Shown piece by piece: positions 1 to 5,007 of a DNA stretch of 5,007 nucleotides (position 1 is its first letter; every line of letters starts with the position of its first letter). The DNA comes from Acholeplasmatales bacterium DTU056 (GTDB lineage: Bacteria > Bacillota_I > Bacilli_A > ML615J-28 > CAG-698). A model generated the notes under the pieces. That model was not told the DNA's origin. It ran no database searches and was given only the letters and a program-made list of their open reading frames with translations. The position numbers and the translations under genes were made by a program. The stretch lies in contig LFRX01000047.1 of NCBI GenBank assembly GCA_001512985.1, positions 64,194 to 69,200 on the forward strand. Direction: 5' to 3'.

Positions 1-425
1 AATTTTTCACTACGTAAAACAACGTGCGGTGAAGGCACTTTTGGACCGCTTGTAATTAGATCGATACCATGTTCAGTTCCAACAATCAATTGTTCATATT
101 CTAATTGGTCAATTAAATAACTTGATAAGCCGTGATCATTTGGCACTTTGAAATAACGGTGAATTTTTGGACGACGTAAATCTAGGTCAATTAATATTAC
201 TTTTTTGTTTAATTCTGCATAAGTTGCTGCTAGGTTAATGGAAATAGTTGTTTTATTTTCACCTGGCATAGCAGATGTAATATGAATTATTTTAATTTTT
301 TTATCAACATTAGCATACTCTAGATTAACTGGTATTTTACGATATGCTTCTGCAAACACACTATTTGGCCGAGAAAAAAAAACTATATCATAATTACGTT
401 TTTGATTTCTTCTTTTTCTAAACAT
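1..425 (-). CDS. CpsD/CapB-type tyrosine-protein kinase (BY-kinase), N-terminal 141 codons, cut by window edge
   Basis: This is a cytoplasmic bacterial tyrosine kinase of the CpsD/CapB/YwqD family, which autophosphorylates and works with a Wzz/CpsC membrane partner to control capsule or exopolysaccharide synthesis. I translated it from the ATG at 425-423. The N-terminus is basic (MFRKRRNQKR). An EAYRK segment (26-30) matches the family's EAYRxLRTN region. A deviant Walker A loop SAMPGENKTT spans 51-60. Walker A' is VILIDLDLRRP (76-86), with D80 and D82 as expected Mg/ATP residues. LITSGPKVPSP (123-133) matches the family's LPxGPxPPNP loop. The Walker A reads G-E-N-K-T rather than the usual G-E-G-K-S/T. 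The gene follows the Wzz-like gene by 3 nt, with a GGAGAGG Shine-Dalgarno (434-440) inside that gene's last codons, so the two are probably co-translated. The Walker B motif and the C-terminal tyrosine cluster, where autophosphorylation occurs, lie beyond the left edge. Family assignment is firm; the exact polymer is unknown. Confidence 0.93.
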   Translation of the reverse strand, partial: MFRKRRNQKRNYDIVFFSRPNSVFAEAYRKIPVNLEYANVDKKIKIIHITSAMPGENKTTISINLAATYAELNKKVILIDLDLRRPKIHRYFKVPNDHGLSSYLIDQLEYEQLIVGTEHGIDLITSGPKVPSPHVVLRSEK

Positions 426-428
426 CTG

Positions 429-1238
429 CTATTCCTCTCCCCCGTTATCATCATATTCTTGTTCAAATATTTCGCCGATTATTGGATAACCAGTTAATTT
501 TTCAATTTCTTCTGAAGATTTAAATACTCCACTAAATTGTTCTTTTAATAATACAACAACTACTGATATAATAGCTCCAACCAAGAAAGAAATAATTACG
601 TTTAAAATTTTATTTGGGCTTGATGGACTGGTTGGAAGTTTAGCTCGAGTAACAAAACGATTTTCTACCGCCACAATAATTGTCTCTTCATCATCATATT
701 GATTTAAATCTATTTCTTTAGCAGCTAATTCACTTACATATTTAGTAACAACATAAGCAAGTTTTGAATCAACGCTAGTTGTTTGAATTTTGATTAATAA
801 TTGGTCTTTGGGATTAGTTATTGTTATTAATCCTTTCACTTTCTTAACTAATTTTTCTAATTCTTGAATATCATTAAAAGTAATCCCGCTTTCTTCATCT
901 TCACTAGCATCAATTAAAGCTTCCGTGATAAATTCTTCGCTCCCAAGAATTACTACCCAACTTGGTAGATCTGCTTTAATTTCGGAAATTTTGGTTGCGA
1001 AGTTGAAGTTCCCGCCTGTGGATTTTTCACGATTAATTGTAAAGACAATTTCAGCGGTTGAAGTATACTTTGGGGTCACAATTAACCAAGTATAAACTAC
1101 CCCTACAGCCACCGTTGCAACAACAATTCCTAAAATTAGTAGTAAGTTCTTCCATAAATATTGAAACAATTCTACTAGTGTAAATCCACCTTCAAACTCT
1201 TGTACATTTGTGTTGCGAATTTTACCCTCTCCGTTCAT
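429..1238 (-). CDS. Wzz/CpsC-type polysaccharide chain-length regulator and tyrosine kinase activator
   Basis: This is an inner-membrane co-polymerase-type protein (269 aa) that sets polysaccharide chain length and recruits and activates the CpsD-type kinase encoded next. Its architecture is typical of the Gram-positive CpsC/YwqC/CapA group: a short cytoplasmic N-terminus, a first membrane helix at about 32-54, then an extracytoplasmic domain (about 55-198) beginning TPKYTSTAEI. Next come the proline-rich AKLPTSPSSPNK (199-210), a second helix (211-231), and a cytoplasmic tail with FKSSEEIEKLTGYPIIGEI, which in this family contacts the kinase. I chose ATG 1238-1236 because AAGGAG lies 7 nt upstream (1246-1251). 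An in-frame ATG at 1283 would add 15 residues but lies upstream of the predicted -10 box (1272-1277), so it would not be on the transcript. Residues 17-26 (GGFTLVELFQ) resemble a type IV prepilin cleavage site; I regard this as probably fortuitous. Confidence 0.92.
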   Translation of the reverse strand: MNGEGKIRNTNVQEFEGGFTLVELFQYLWKNLLLILGIVVATVAVGVVYTWLIVTPKYTSTAEIVFTINREKSTGGNFNFATKISEIKADLPSWVVILGSEEFITEALIDASEDEESGITFNDIQELEKLVKKVKGLITITNPKDQLLIKIQTTSVDSKLAYVVTKYVSELAAKEIDLNQYDDEETIIVAVENRFVTRAKLPTSPSSPNKILNVIISFLVGAIISVVVVLLKEQFSGVFKSSEEIEKLTGYPIIGEIFEQEYDDNGGEE

Positions 1239-1245
1239 TTCAATT

Positions 1246-1251
1246 CTCCTT
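1246..1251 (-). promoter_or_regulatory. Ribosome-binding site that fixes the Wzz-like start
   Basis: On the minus strand this reads AAGGAG, a perfect anti-Shine-Dalgarno match, 7 nt before the ATG at 1238. It decides the start against the longer in-frame ATG at 1283. Confidence 0.88.
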
Positions 1252-1271
1252 ACTTTAAATTTTCTTACTTT

Positions 1272-1300
1272 ATGATACCACACTATCGGTAATTATTCAA
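1272..1300 (-). promoter_or_regulatory. Sigma-A-type promoter for the Wzz-like/kinase operon
   Basis: On the minus strand, TTGAAT (1300-1295) and TATCAT (1277-1272) are separated by exactly 17 bp. The -10 is preceded by TGG, giving an extended -10 (TGn). Transcription would start near 1265, leaving a leader of about 27 nt that contains the AAGGAG site. Predicted from sequence only. Confidence 0.7.
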
Positions 1301-1355
1301 CTTGAAAAAAACATTTTCTATGGAAATTTATACAAAAAATTTACTAAAAAAAGAT

Positions 1356-1401
1356 AATTTGCTATTTTTATGACCTCATAGTATAATTAAACTAGCAAAT
1401 T
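1356..1401. repeat. Perfect 9-bp inverted repeat flanking the transporter promoter core
   Basis: AATTTGCTA (1356-1364) and its exact reverse complement TAGCAAATT (1393-1401) are separated by 28 bp. The left arm contains the -35 hexamer and the right arm covers the predicted transcription start. Centre-to-centre distance is 37 bp. The placement fits a pair of repressor half-sites, but the region is very AT-rich and no known operator is recognised. Confidence 0.5.
1359..1387 (+). promoter_or_regulatory. Sigma-A-type promoter for the MFS transporter
   Basis: TTGCTA (1359-1364) and a perfect TATAAT (1382-1387) are separated by 17 bp. The expected start is near 1394, about 26 nt before the chosen start codon. 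Its back-to-back position with the promoter at 1272-1300 leaves 58 bp between the two -35 boxes, enough room for a shared regulator. The -35 box lies inside one arm of a 9-bp inverted repeat. Confidence 0.75.
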
Positions 1402-1406
1402 CAAAT

Positions 1407-1412
1407 AAGGAG
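1407..1412 (+). promoter_or_regulatory. Ribosome-binding site that fixes the transporter start
   Basis: AAGGAG lies 7 nt before the ATG at 1420 but only 1 nt before an upstream in-frame ATG at 1414. The spacing selects 1420 as the real start. Confidence 0.88.
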
Positions 1413-1419
1413 AATGATT

Positions 1420-2733
1420 ATGAAAAAAGAATTAAAATTGAATTATGCTCGAACATTTTATATTGGTTTTGCTTTTTTTGCAATTTTACTAATCTGGCAA
1501 TTATACAACCACTATAGTCCATTGTATCTTGATGCCTTATTAAAAGCTAAGTTAACTAATGAAGATCATCGGTGGTATATCATTGGAATTATTATGGCTA
1601 TGGATAATTTATTTGCGCTATTTATGCTACCACTATTTGGATATCTATCTGATAAAACTAGAACTAAATATGGAAAACGAATACCTTATATTGTCATAGG
1701 GATGATATTATCTATTCTTGTTTTTCCACTAATTAGTGTTGCTTATTTACTATCATCATTATGGGGAGTAATTTTGGCAATGGGAGCAGTATTAATTATC
1801 ATGAATATCTATCGCTCGCCAGCAGTAGCCTTAATGCCAGATGTTACTCCAAAACCTCTTCGTTCCAAAGCCAACGGAATTATTAATTTAGTAGGTTATT
1901 TAGGAGCGATTTTAGGCGGCGGAATCTCTATGATTTTTAAATTTACTGATCAAAATAAAAATTATATCGTTCCTTCTTTAATTGGTAGTGCTTTAATGTT
2001 TATTGCCCTAGTAATTTTAATTTTCAAAATTAATGAAAACAAAATTCTTGAAGAGACTGCTTTAGATATGCAAATTGGAGAAGAATTAAGTGAAACTACT
2101 GAAAAAATTGAAGAAAACAAACCATTGAGCAAAGCAGATAAACGCAATTTAATTATTCTACTTGTTGCAACATTTTTATGGTTTGCCTCATTTAATGCTG
2201 TTGAAACCTTTTTAAGTGTTTATAGTAAAAATGTCTTTGGTGATTCGAGTGTAGCGGGAACAGCAGTTATTATTTTAACATTCTCATCAATTATTATCTT
2301 TATTCCAGCCGGCATCCTTTCCACAAAAATCGGTCGTAAAAATACAGTTATTATTGGATTATTAACAATTATTTTGGCGGTGGTTATTCTAATTTTCCAA
2401 ACAAAATTCAATATCATCGCTATTATCGCTTTTGCATTAGCCGGTATCGGTTGGGCTAGCATTAATGTCAACTCGTATCCAATGCTTGTAGAAATGACGC
2501 ATCAGGCGAATATTGGACGTTACACTGGATTATATTATACTAGCTCTATGGCTGCTCAAAGTTTGACACCAATTGTTGCTGGAGCAGTAATGACTTTCTT
2601 TAGTGGTCCCGAACCATTATTTAAATATTCTACCATCGTTATGGTTTTAGCCTTATTAGTCTTTATCTTCTTTAAAACACCGAAAAAACAATTACAAGCA
2701 AAAAAAGGATTAGAAGCTTTTGATGTGGAATAA
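1420..2733 (+). CDS. MFS transporter, GPH/SLC45-like sugar:cation symporter
   Basis: This 437-residue, 12-helix secondary transporter of the plasma membrane most resembles the glycoside-pentoside-hexuronide:cation and SLC45-like branch of the major facilitator superfamily, which imports sugars with H+ or Na+. Helix 2 carries MAMDN (59-63), with D62 a candidate cation ligand. Motif A is GYLSDKTRTKYGKRIPY (74-90). A SPAVALMPDVTP segment (133-144) followed by RSKANG (148-153) is typical of the group. The two six-helix halves are joined by a charged cytoplasmic loop at about 205-243, and a degenerate second motif A, GILSTKIGRK, spans 298-307. Length is normal. The ATG at 1420 is preferred over the one at 1414 on Shine-Dalgarno spacing. 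The gene stands alone with its own promoter and terminator and no sugar-metabolism neighbour, so the substrate cannot be inferred. A drug or other small-solute substrate remains possible. Confidence 0.85.
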   Translation: MKKELKLNYARTFYIGFAFFAILLIWQLYNHYSPLYLDALLKAKLTNEDHRWYIIGIIMAMDNLFALFMLPLFGYLSDKTRTKYGKRIPYIVIGMILSILVFPLISVAYLLSSLWGVILAMGAVLIIMNIYRSPAVALMPDVTPKPLRSKANGIINLVGYLGAILGGGISMIFKFTDQNKNYIVPSLIGSALMFIALVILIFKINENKILEETALDMQIGEELSETTEKIEENKPLSKADKRNLIILLVATFLWFASFNAVETFLSVYSKNVFGDSSVAGTAVIILTFSSIIIFIPAGILSTKIGRKNTVIIGLLTIILAVVILIFQTKFNIIAIIAFALAGIGWASINVNSYPMLVEMTHQANIGRYTGLYYTSSMAAQSLTPIVAGAVMTFFSGPEPLFKYSTIVMVLALLVFIFFKTPKKQLQAKKGLEAFDVE

Positions 2734-2738
2734 TGATT

Positions 2739-2765
2739 AAAGGAGCGAAAAATCGCTCCTTTTTT
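2739..2765 (+). terminator. Rho-independent terminator of the transporter gene
   Basis: A 10-bp stem (AAAGGAGCGA, 2739-2748, pairing with 2753-2762) closes an AAAA loop and runs into a T-tract ending at 2765, five nt after the TAA stop. It sits between convergent genes. Read on the minus strand the stem is followed only by TTTAATCATT, so it would be at best a weak terminator for the phospholipase-like gene, whose stop codon (2766-2764) lies in the T-tract. Confidence 0.88.
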
Positions 2766-3732
2766 ATGCAAATATATTATCAAAATATTTCATTTCACTT
2801 TGATTAAGCGGTAAACCATTAAGATATGAAGTGTGTGGTAATACTTCTTCTAAATTACATTCTTCATTTAAAAATATATAATTATATAATTTCGTGATTT
2901 TGTCATTTGCGACTTTTAAAGCGTCATTAAATAAATCTAACACACTCTTGGTGCTGACAATAGTATTATCACTTGGATTAGTCCATGGTTTCTTTTCTAA
3001 ATTTAAGATATCTTTATCGAAAATTTCTTTATTATAATATGAAATATAACGCAATGAGACAGACATTTTTTTATTATCTAAAAGTTTAAAGAAAAAGTTT
3101 TTAATCCCATATGGATCATAAATAAAGTGATAAAACTTACGTTGCCATTTCACCGTATCATTGACTATTTTATAACCGTCTTGTAAATCAATAACTCGAT
3201 ATAGTTCATCAAAGTCATTTTTTAATTCTTGAGGAATTTTTTGTAAGTTCAAAATTTCGCAAACAATATTAAACTTATTAGGATTTTGTCGGAAATATTC
3301 ACGAATAATATAACTATCAATCGCTCGTTCTAAACGGGTATGTAATCCCCGATAAATATGAGTTGAGGCATCTTCTTTAACAAATTTCCCCGTTTTATAA
3401 AAAACATAAGGATGAACAGTACTATCTAAGATATGATGGGTTAAAAAACCTGTTAAATAAGAAAACAATAATGGTTTGTTATTATCGGAATTTTTAGTTA
3501 ACTGAGTTAGTTTTTCAAAAAATTCATACACTTTATTTTGATGCATATAATGCCCAATTTGCGATATTTTAGCATTTTCTTTAAACTTATAAAACTTATA
3601 AAAAAAGAACGGATCTGGTCCAGCCGAAGCAAAATAATATAAATTTTTATCACTAATACTTTTACGTATATCTTTTGGTAATTCTTCTAACACCCTATCC
3701 GCAAAATAATAATGCGTTACTAAATCCGGCAT
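2764..3732 (-). CDS. Zinc-dependent phospholipase C family protein, no signal peptide
   Basis: This 322-residue protein has the N-terminal fold of the zinc-dependent phospholipase C/S1-P1 nuclease superfamily, a trinuclear-zinc all-helical phosphodiesterase. Candidate ligands in order are H7, D40 (in SAGPDPFFF), H61 and/or H64 (GHYMH), H99/H100 and D103 (FLTHHILDS), H107, H131 and E135 (HTRLE). The H99-x3-D103 and H131-x3-E135 spacings match the H118/D122 and H142/E146 zinc ligands of Bacillus cereus phospholipase C. Unlike the secreted enzymes, the protein begins MPDLVTHYYFADRVL with no signal peptide or membrane helix, so it is probably cytoplasmic. The C-terminal half (about 150-322) is helical and lysine/asparagine-rich, with no domain I recognise. 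The start is supported by AAGGAGG 6 nt upstream, inside the preceding pseudouridine synthase gene, which ends 1 nt away. The true substrate is unknown; phospholipid or another phosphodiester are options. Confidence 0.82.
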   Translation of the reverse strand: MPDLVTHYYFADRVLEELPKDIRKSISDKNLYYFASAGPDPFFFYKFYKFKENAKISQIGHYMHQNKVYEFFEKLTQLTKNSDNNKPLLFSYLTGFLTHHILDSTVHPYVFYKTGKFVKEDASTHIYRGLHTRLERAIDSYIIREYFRQNPNKFNIVCEILNLQKIPQELKNDFDELYRVIDLQDGYKIVNDTVKWQRKFYHFIYDPYGIKNFFFKLLDNKKMSVSLRYISYYNKEIFDKDILNLEKKPWTNPSDNTIVSTKSVLDLFNDALKVANDKITKLYNYIFLNEECNLEEVLPHTSYLNGLPLNQSEMKYFDNIFA

Positions 3733-3733
3733 T

Positions 3734-4576
3734 TTAAACCTCCTTATACCAATGTGGTAATTTAACGATTTTAATTCTTTGATTTGTTAGAGGATGAGTA
3801 AACTCTAAACAATGACAATGTAAATACATCAACTTATCTTCATTTCCATATAATTTATCCCCGATTATCGGATGACCAATCGATTGTAAATGAACTCGAA
3901 TTTGATGAGTTCTTCCAGTAAATAGTCTAAGTGTGACAATTGAATAGTCGTCTCCATAAGAAACTACTCGATACAATGTTTTGGCCGGTTTTCCATTCTC
4001 ATCAATTATCCTTAATATTTGTGGTGCTGGTAAACGTGAAATTGGTTTATCGATAAGCCCTTTTGAGGGAGTAATTATTCCTTTTGCTTTAGCAAGATAC
4101 ATTCTTTTTACATTTTCAATATCTTCATTAATTAGATAATGATAGTATCCATTTTTGGCACATAATATTAACCCACTCGTTTCTGCATCAAGTCTAGTTA
4201 CTAAATGGACATTACAATTTTGATCAGTGTTAATAAAATAACCACGAATTCGATTAACTAAAGTATCAGTAAAGTGTTTTTTTGAAGGATGAGATGGTAA
4301 ATTTGTTGGTTTATTGCAAATTAAAAAACATTCATCCTCATATAAAATTTCAACCGGAGTAAAATTGGGAATAATTTCATCATTAATTTTTTCCTCATAT
4401 CTTAATACTAATTCATCATTTTGTCGTAAAATATAATAATTTTTTACTTTTTTGTTATTAACGATGATTTCCCCATGTTTTTTTATATATGTTACTAGTT
4501 TACGTGATACCGGTTTATCTTTTAAATATTCTTTGACTGAAATAATATCTACATCAACTATAAACTTTATTTCCAT
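3734..4576 (-). CDS. RluA-family pseudouridine synthase
   Basis: This cytoplasmic RNA-modifying enzyme (280 aa) isomerises specific uridines in rRNA or tRNA to pseudouridine. Residues about 12-60 form a degenerate S4-like RNA-binding domain, with VSRKLVTYIKKHGEIIVNNK as its core. The catalytic domain begins near 75 with NKPTNLPSHPS (88-98). The active site is VTRLDAETSGLIL (126-138) with catalytic D130, where the first position of the textbook HRLD motif is Thr, as I recall for the Firmicutes YjbO/YhcT-like branch. GRTHQIRVHLQ (221-231) and GHPIIGDKLYG (234-244) are the other family signatures. Length is usual. The ATG at 4576 follows a GGTGG site (4582-4586). The stop is followed after 1 nt by the phospholipase-like gene, so the two form an operon. 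Exact target uridine cannot be assigned among RluA, RluC, RluD or YjbO types. Confidence 0.93.
   Translation of the reverse strand: MEIKFIVDVDIISVKEYLKDKPVSRKLVTYIKKHGEIIVNNKKVKNYYILRQNDELVLRYEEKINDEIIPNFTPVEILYEDECFLICNKPTNLPSHPSKKHFTDTLVNRIRGYFINTDQNCNVHLVTRLDAETSGLILCAKNGYYHYLINEDIENVKRMYLAKAKGIITPSKGLIDKPISRLPAPQILRIIDENGKPAKTLYRVVSYGDDYSIVTLRLFTGRTHQIRVHLQSIGHPIIGDKLYGNEDKLMYLHCHCLEFTHPLTNQRIKIVKLPHWYKEV
3739..3745 (-). promoter_or_regulatory. Ribosome-binding site embedded in the end of the pseudouridine synthase gene
   Basis: On the minus strand, AAGGAGG overlaps the final Lys-Glu-Val codons of the upstream gene and lies 6 nt before the phospholipase-like ATG at 3732. With only 1 nt between stop and start, translational coupling or re-initiation is likely. 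Confidence 0.88.
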
Positions 4577-4592
4577 TTATTCCACCATATTA

Positions 4593-4601
4593 ATTATATC
4601 A
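4593..4601 (-). promoter_or_regulatory. Extended -10 promoter candidate for the pseudouridine synthase/phospholipase-like operon
   Basis: On the minus strand this reads TGATATAAT: a perfect TATAAT (4598-4593) preceded by the TGn extension. No good -35 exists at 17 bp (TAATTG); a TTGATT lies at a spacing of only 14 bp. The start would fall near 4586, so the leader would be about 10 nt and begin at the GGTGG ribosome site. That is unusually short and lowers my confidence. Confidence 0.5.
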
Positions 4602-4613
4602 TATTTTATGATA
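4597..4613. repeat. 7-bp inverted repeat overlapping the extended -10
   Basis: TATCATA (4597-4603) and TATGATA (4607-4613) form a perfect palindrome around TTT, overlapping the predicted TGn-TATAAT element. It could be an operator, but such AT-rich palindromes arise easily by chance. It has no T-tract or GC stem that would make it a terminator. Confidence 0.4.
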
Positions 4614-4668
4614 ATCAATTAAAGTTAGTGATTATTTAATTTTATATTATCTTTTCATAAATAAAATA

Positions 4669-4697
4669 AAGCCTTCTTTTCAGTCAAAAGAAGGCTT
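4669..4697 (-). terminator. Rho-independent terminator of the EF-G-like gene
   Basis: A perfect 12-bp stem (AAGCCTTCTTTT, 4669-4680, pairing with 4686-4697) with a 5-nt loop lies 16 nt after the EF-G-like stop codon. On the minus strand it is followed by TATTTTATTT, a T-rich tail. The opposite strand also has ATTTTTC after the stem, so it could work both ways, although no plus-strand gene reads into it. Confidence 0.9.
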
Positions 4698-4713
4698 ATT
4701 TTTCAATACCTAA

Positions 4714-5007
4714 TTATTTTTTCTTATACTCTTCTACAATTTTCGGTATTAAATGCTCAGGAACTTCTTCGTAACGTAAGAATTTACGAGTGAAGTGTCC
4801 GCTTGCTTGAGTCATTGCTTTTAAGTCAGTCGCATATTTAATAATTTCAGCTTCTGGAACTTCAGCTTTAACTTCTTGCCATCCGTTACCAGCTGGATTC
4901 ATTCCTAGAACACGTCCGCGACGTTTATTAATATCTCCTAATACGTCTCCAATATATTCATCTTTAACTGTAATAGCTAATTCCATAATTGGTTCTAGAA
5001 TAGTTGG
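4714..5007 (-). CDS. Elongation factor G family protein, C-terminal 97 codons (fusA family, paralogue type not certain)
   Basis: This is the end of a ribosomal translocase of the EF-G family, a cytoplasmic GTPase that moves tRNA and mRNA through the ribosome. The visible part covers the end of domain IV and domain V. It opens with PTILEPIMELAITV, matching the conserved LLEPI(M) junction. It continues with DEYIGDVLGDINKRRGRVLGM, the domain V hallmark (YxGDVxGDLNxRRGRIxGM), then KAEVPEAEIIKYATDLKAMTQ and FLRYEEVPEHL. The frame is open through the right edge, so the Met encoded at 4986-4984 is internal, not a start. The loop usually written MTQGRG reads MTQASGHF here, and the core is more divergent than housekeeping EF-G, which suggests an EF-G-like paralogue. 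The GTPase domain is outside the window, so this cannot be settled. The gene ends in a strong terminator. Confidence 0.92.
   Translation of the reverse strand, partial: PTILEPIMELAITVKDEYIGDVLGDINKRRGRVLGMNPAGNGWQEVKAEVPEAEIIKYATDLKAMTQASGHFTRKFLRYEEVPEHLIPKIVEEYKKK

Noticed and set aside
1302..1360. A-rich intergenic stretch as a possible small RNA, riboswitch or catabolite (cre) site
   Set aside because: There is no GC-containing stem, no riboswitch core and no match to the TGnnAnCGnTnnCA cre pattern; it looks like UP-element-like A-tracts upstream of two promoters.
1962..2147. Minus-strand open frame inside the transporter gene
   Set aside because: It lies wholly opposite a well-supported transporter gene, has no ribosome-binding site or recognisable motif, and its composition is the mirror of the membrane-helix codons.
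2220..2471. Minus-strand open frame of 83 codons inside the transporter gene
   Set aside because: It is antisense to membrane helices, where hydrophobic codons give long open frames on the other strand; there is no start signal.
2556..2783. Minus-strand open frame spanning the transporter's 3' end and terminator
   Set aside because: It runs through the terminator hairpin and overlaps the end of the phospholipase-like gene; no ribosome-binding site and no homology recognised.
3585..3602. Short tandem repeat of ACTTATAAA type
   Set aside because: It simply encodes FYKFYKF in the phospholipase-like protein; two copies of a low-complexity codon run in AT-rich DNA.
4172..4207. Loss of His in the HRLD catalytic motif of the pseudouridine synthase (VTRLD)
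   Set aside because: The catalytic Asp, the Arg and the downstream TSG are intact, and non-His residues at this position are, as I recall, normal in Firmicutes RluA-like branches.
429..4576. Possible Mycoplasma code (TGA as Trp)
   Set aside because: All genes keep full domain length with the standard code, use TGG for Trp at conserved sites, and end in TAA or TAG without read-through being needed.

Overview
The window is AT-rich (about 30% GC by eye) and densely coded. Shine-Dalgarno sites are strong AAGGAG/GGAGG types, promoters look like sigma-70/sigma-A sites, and terminators are hairpins followed by T-tracts. This points to a low-GC Bacillota, possibly an Erysipelotrichia-like or Mollicutes-related lineage. 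The reading frames hold with the standard code: Trp is TGG and stops are TAA or TAG. A recoding mycoplasma is therefore unlikely. No species can be named from the sequence alone.

Layout. (1) Positions 1-1300, minus strand: the start of an exopolysaccharide or capsule control module. It has its own promoter, then a Wzz/CpsC-type membrane chain-length regulator, then after 3 nt a CpsD/CapB-type tyrosine kinase that runs off the left edge. (2) Positions 1301-1419: a divergent intergenic region with a promoter for each direction; the rightward one carries a perfect 9-bp inverted repeat. (3) Positions 1420-2733, plus strand: a monocistronic MFS transporter resembling the GPH/SLC45 sugar:cation symporters, closed by a strong hairpin terminator. 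(4) Positions 2764-4576, minus strand: a two-gene unit, an RluA-family pseudouridine synthase followed after 1 nt by a signal-less zinc-dependent phospholipase C-fold protein. The second gene's ribosome-binding site lies inside the last codons of the first. This unit converges on the transporter and its last stop codon sits in the transporter's terminator T-tract. (5) Positions 4714-5007, minus strand: the C-terminal 97 codons of an elongation factor G family protein, followed by a 12-bp-stem terminator.

The chain-length regulator and kinase are the one pair with a clear joint function: the membrane protein activates the cytoplasmic kinase, and together they set polysaccharide polymer length and export. 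The transporter, the RluA/phospholipase pair and EF-G look like ordinary neighbours with separate promoters or terminators. I see no mobile element, CRISPR array, tRNA or rRNA, and no clear novel multi-gene system. The most notable items are the cytoplasmic-looking zinc-PLC protein coupled to an RNA-modifying enzyme, and the inverted repeats lying over two promoters.
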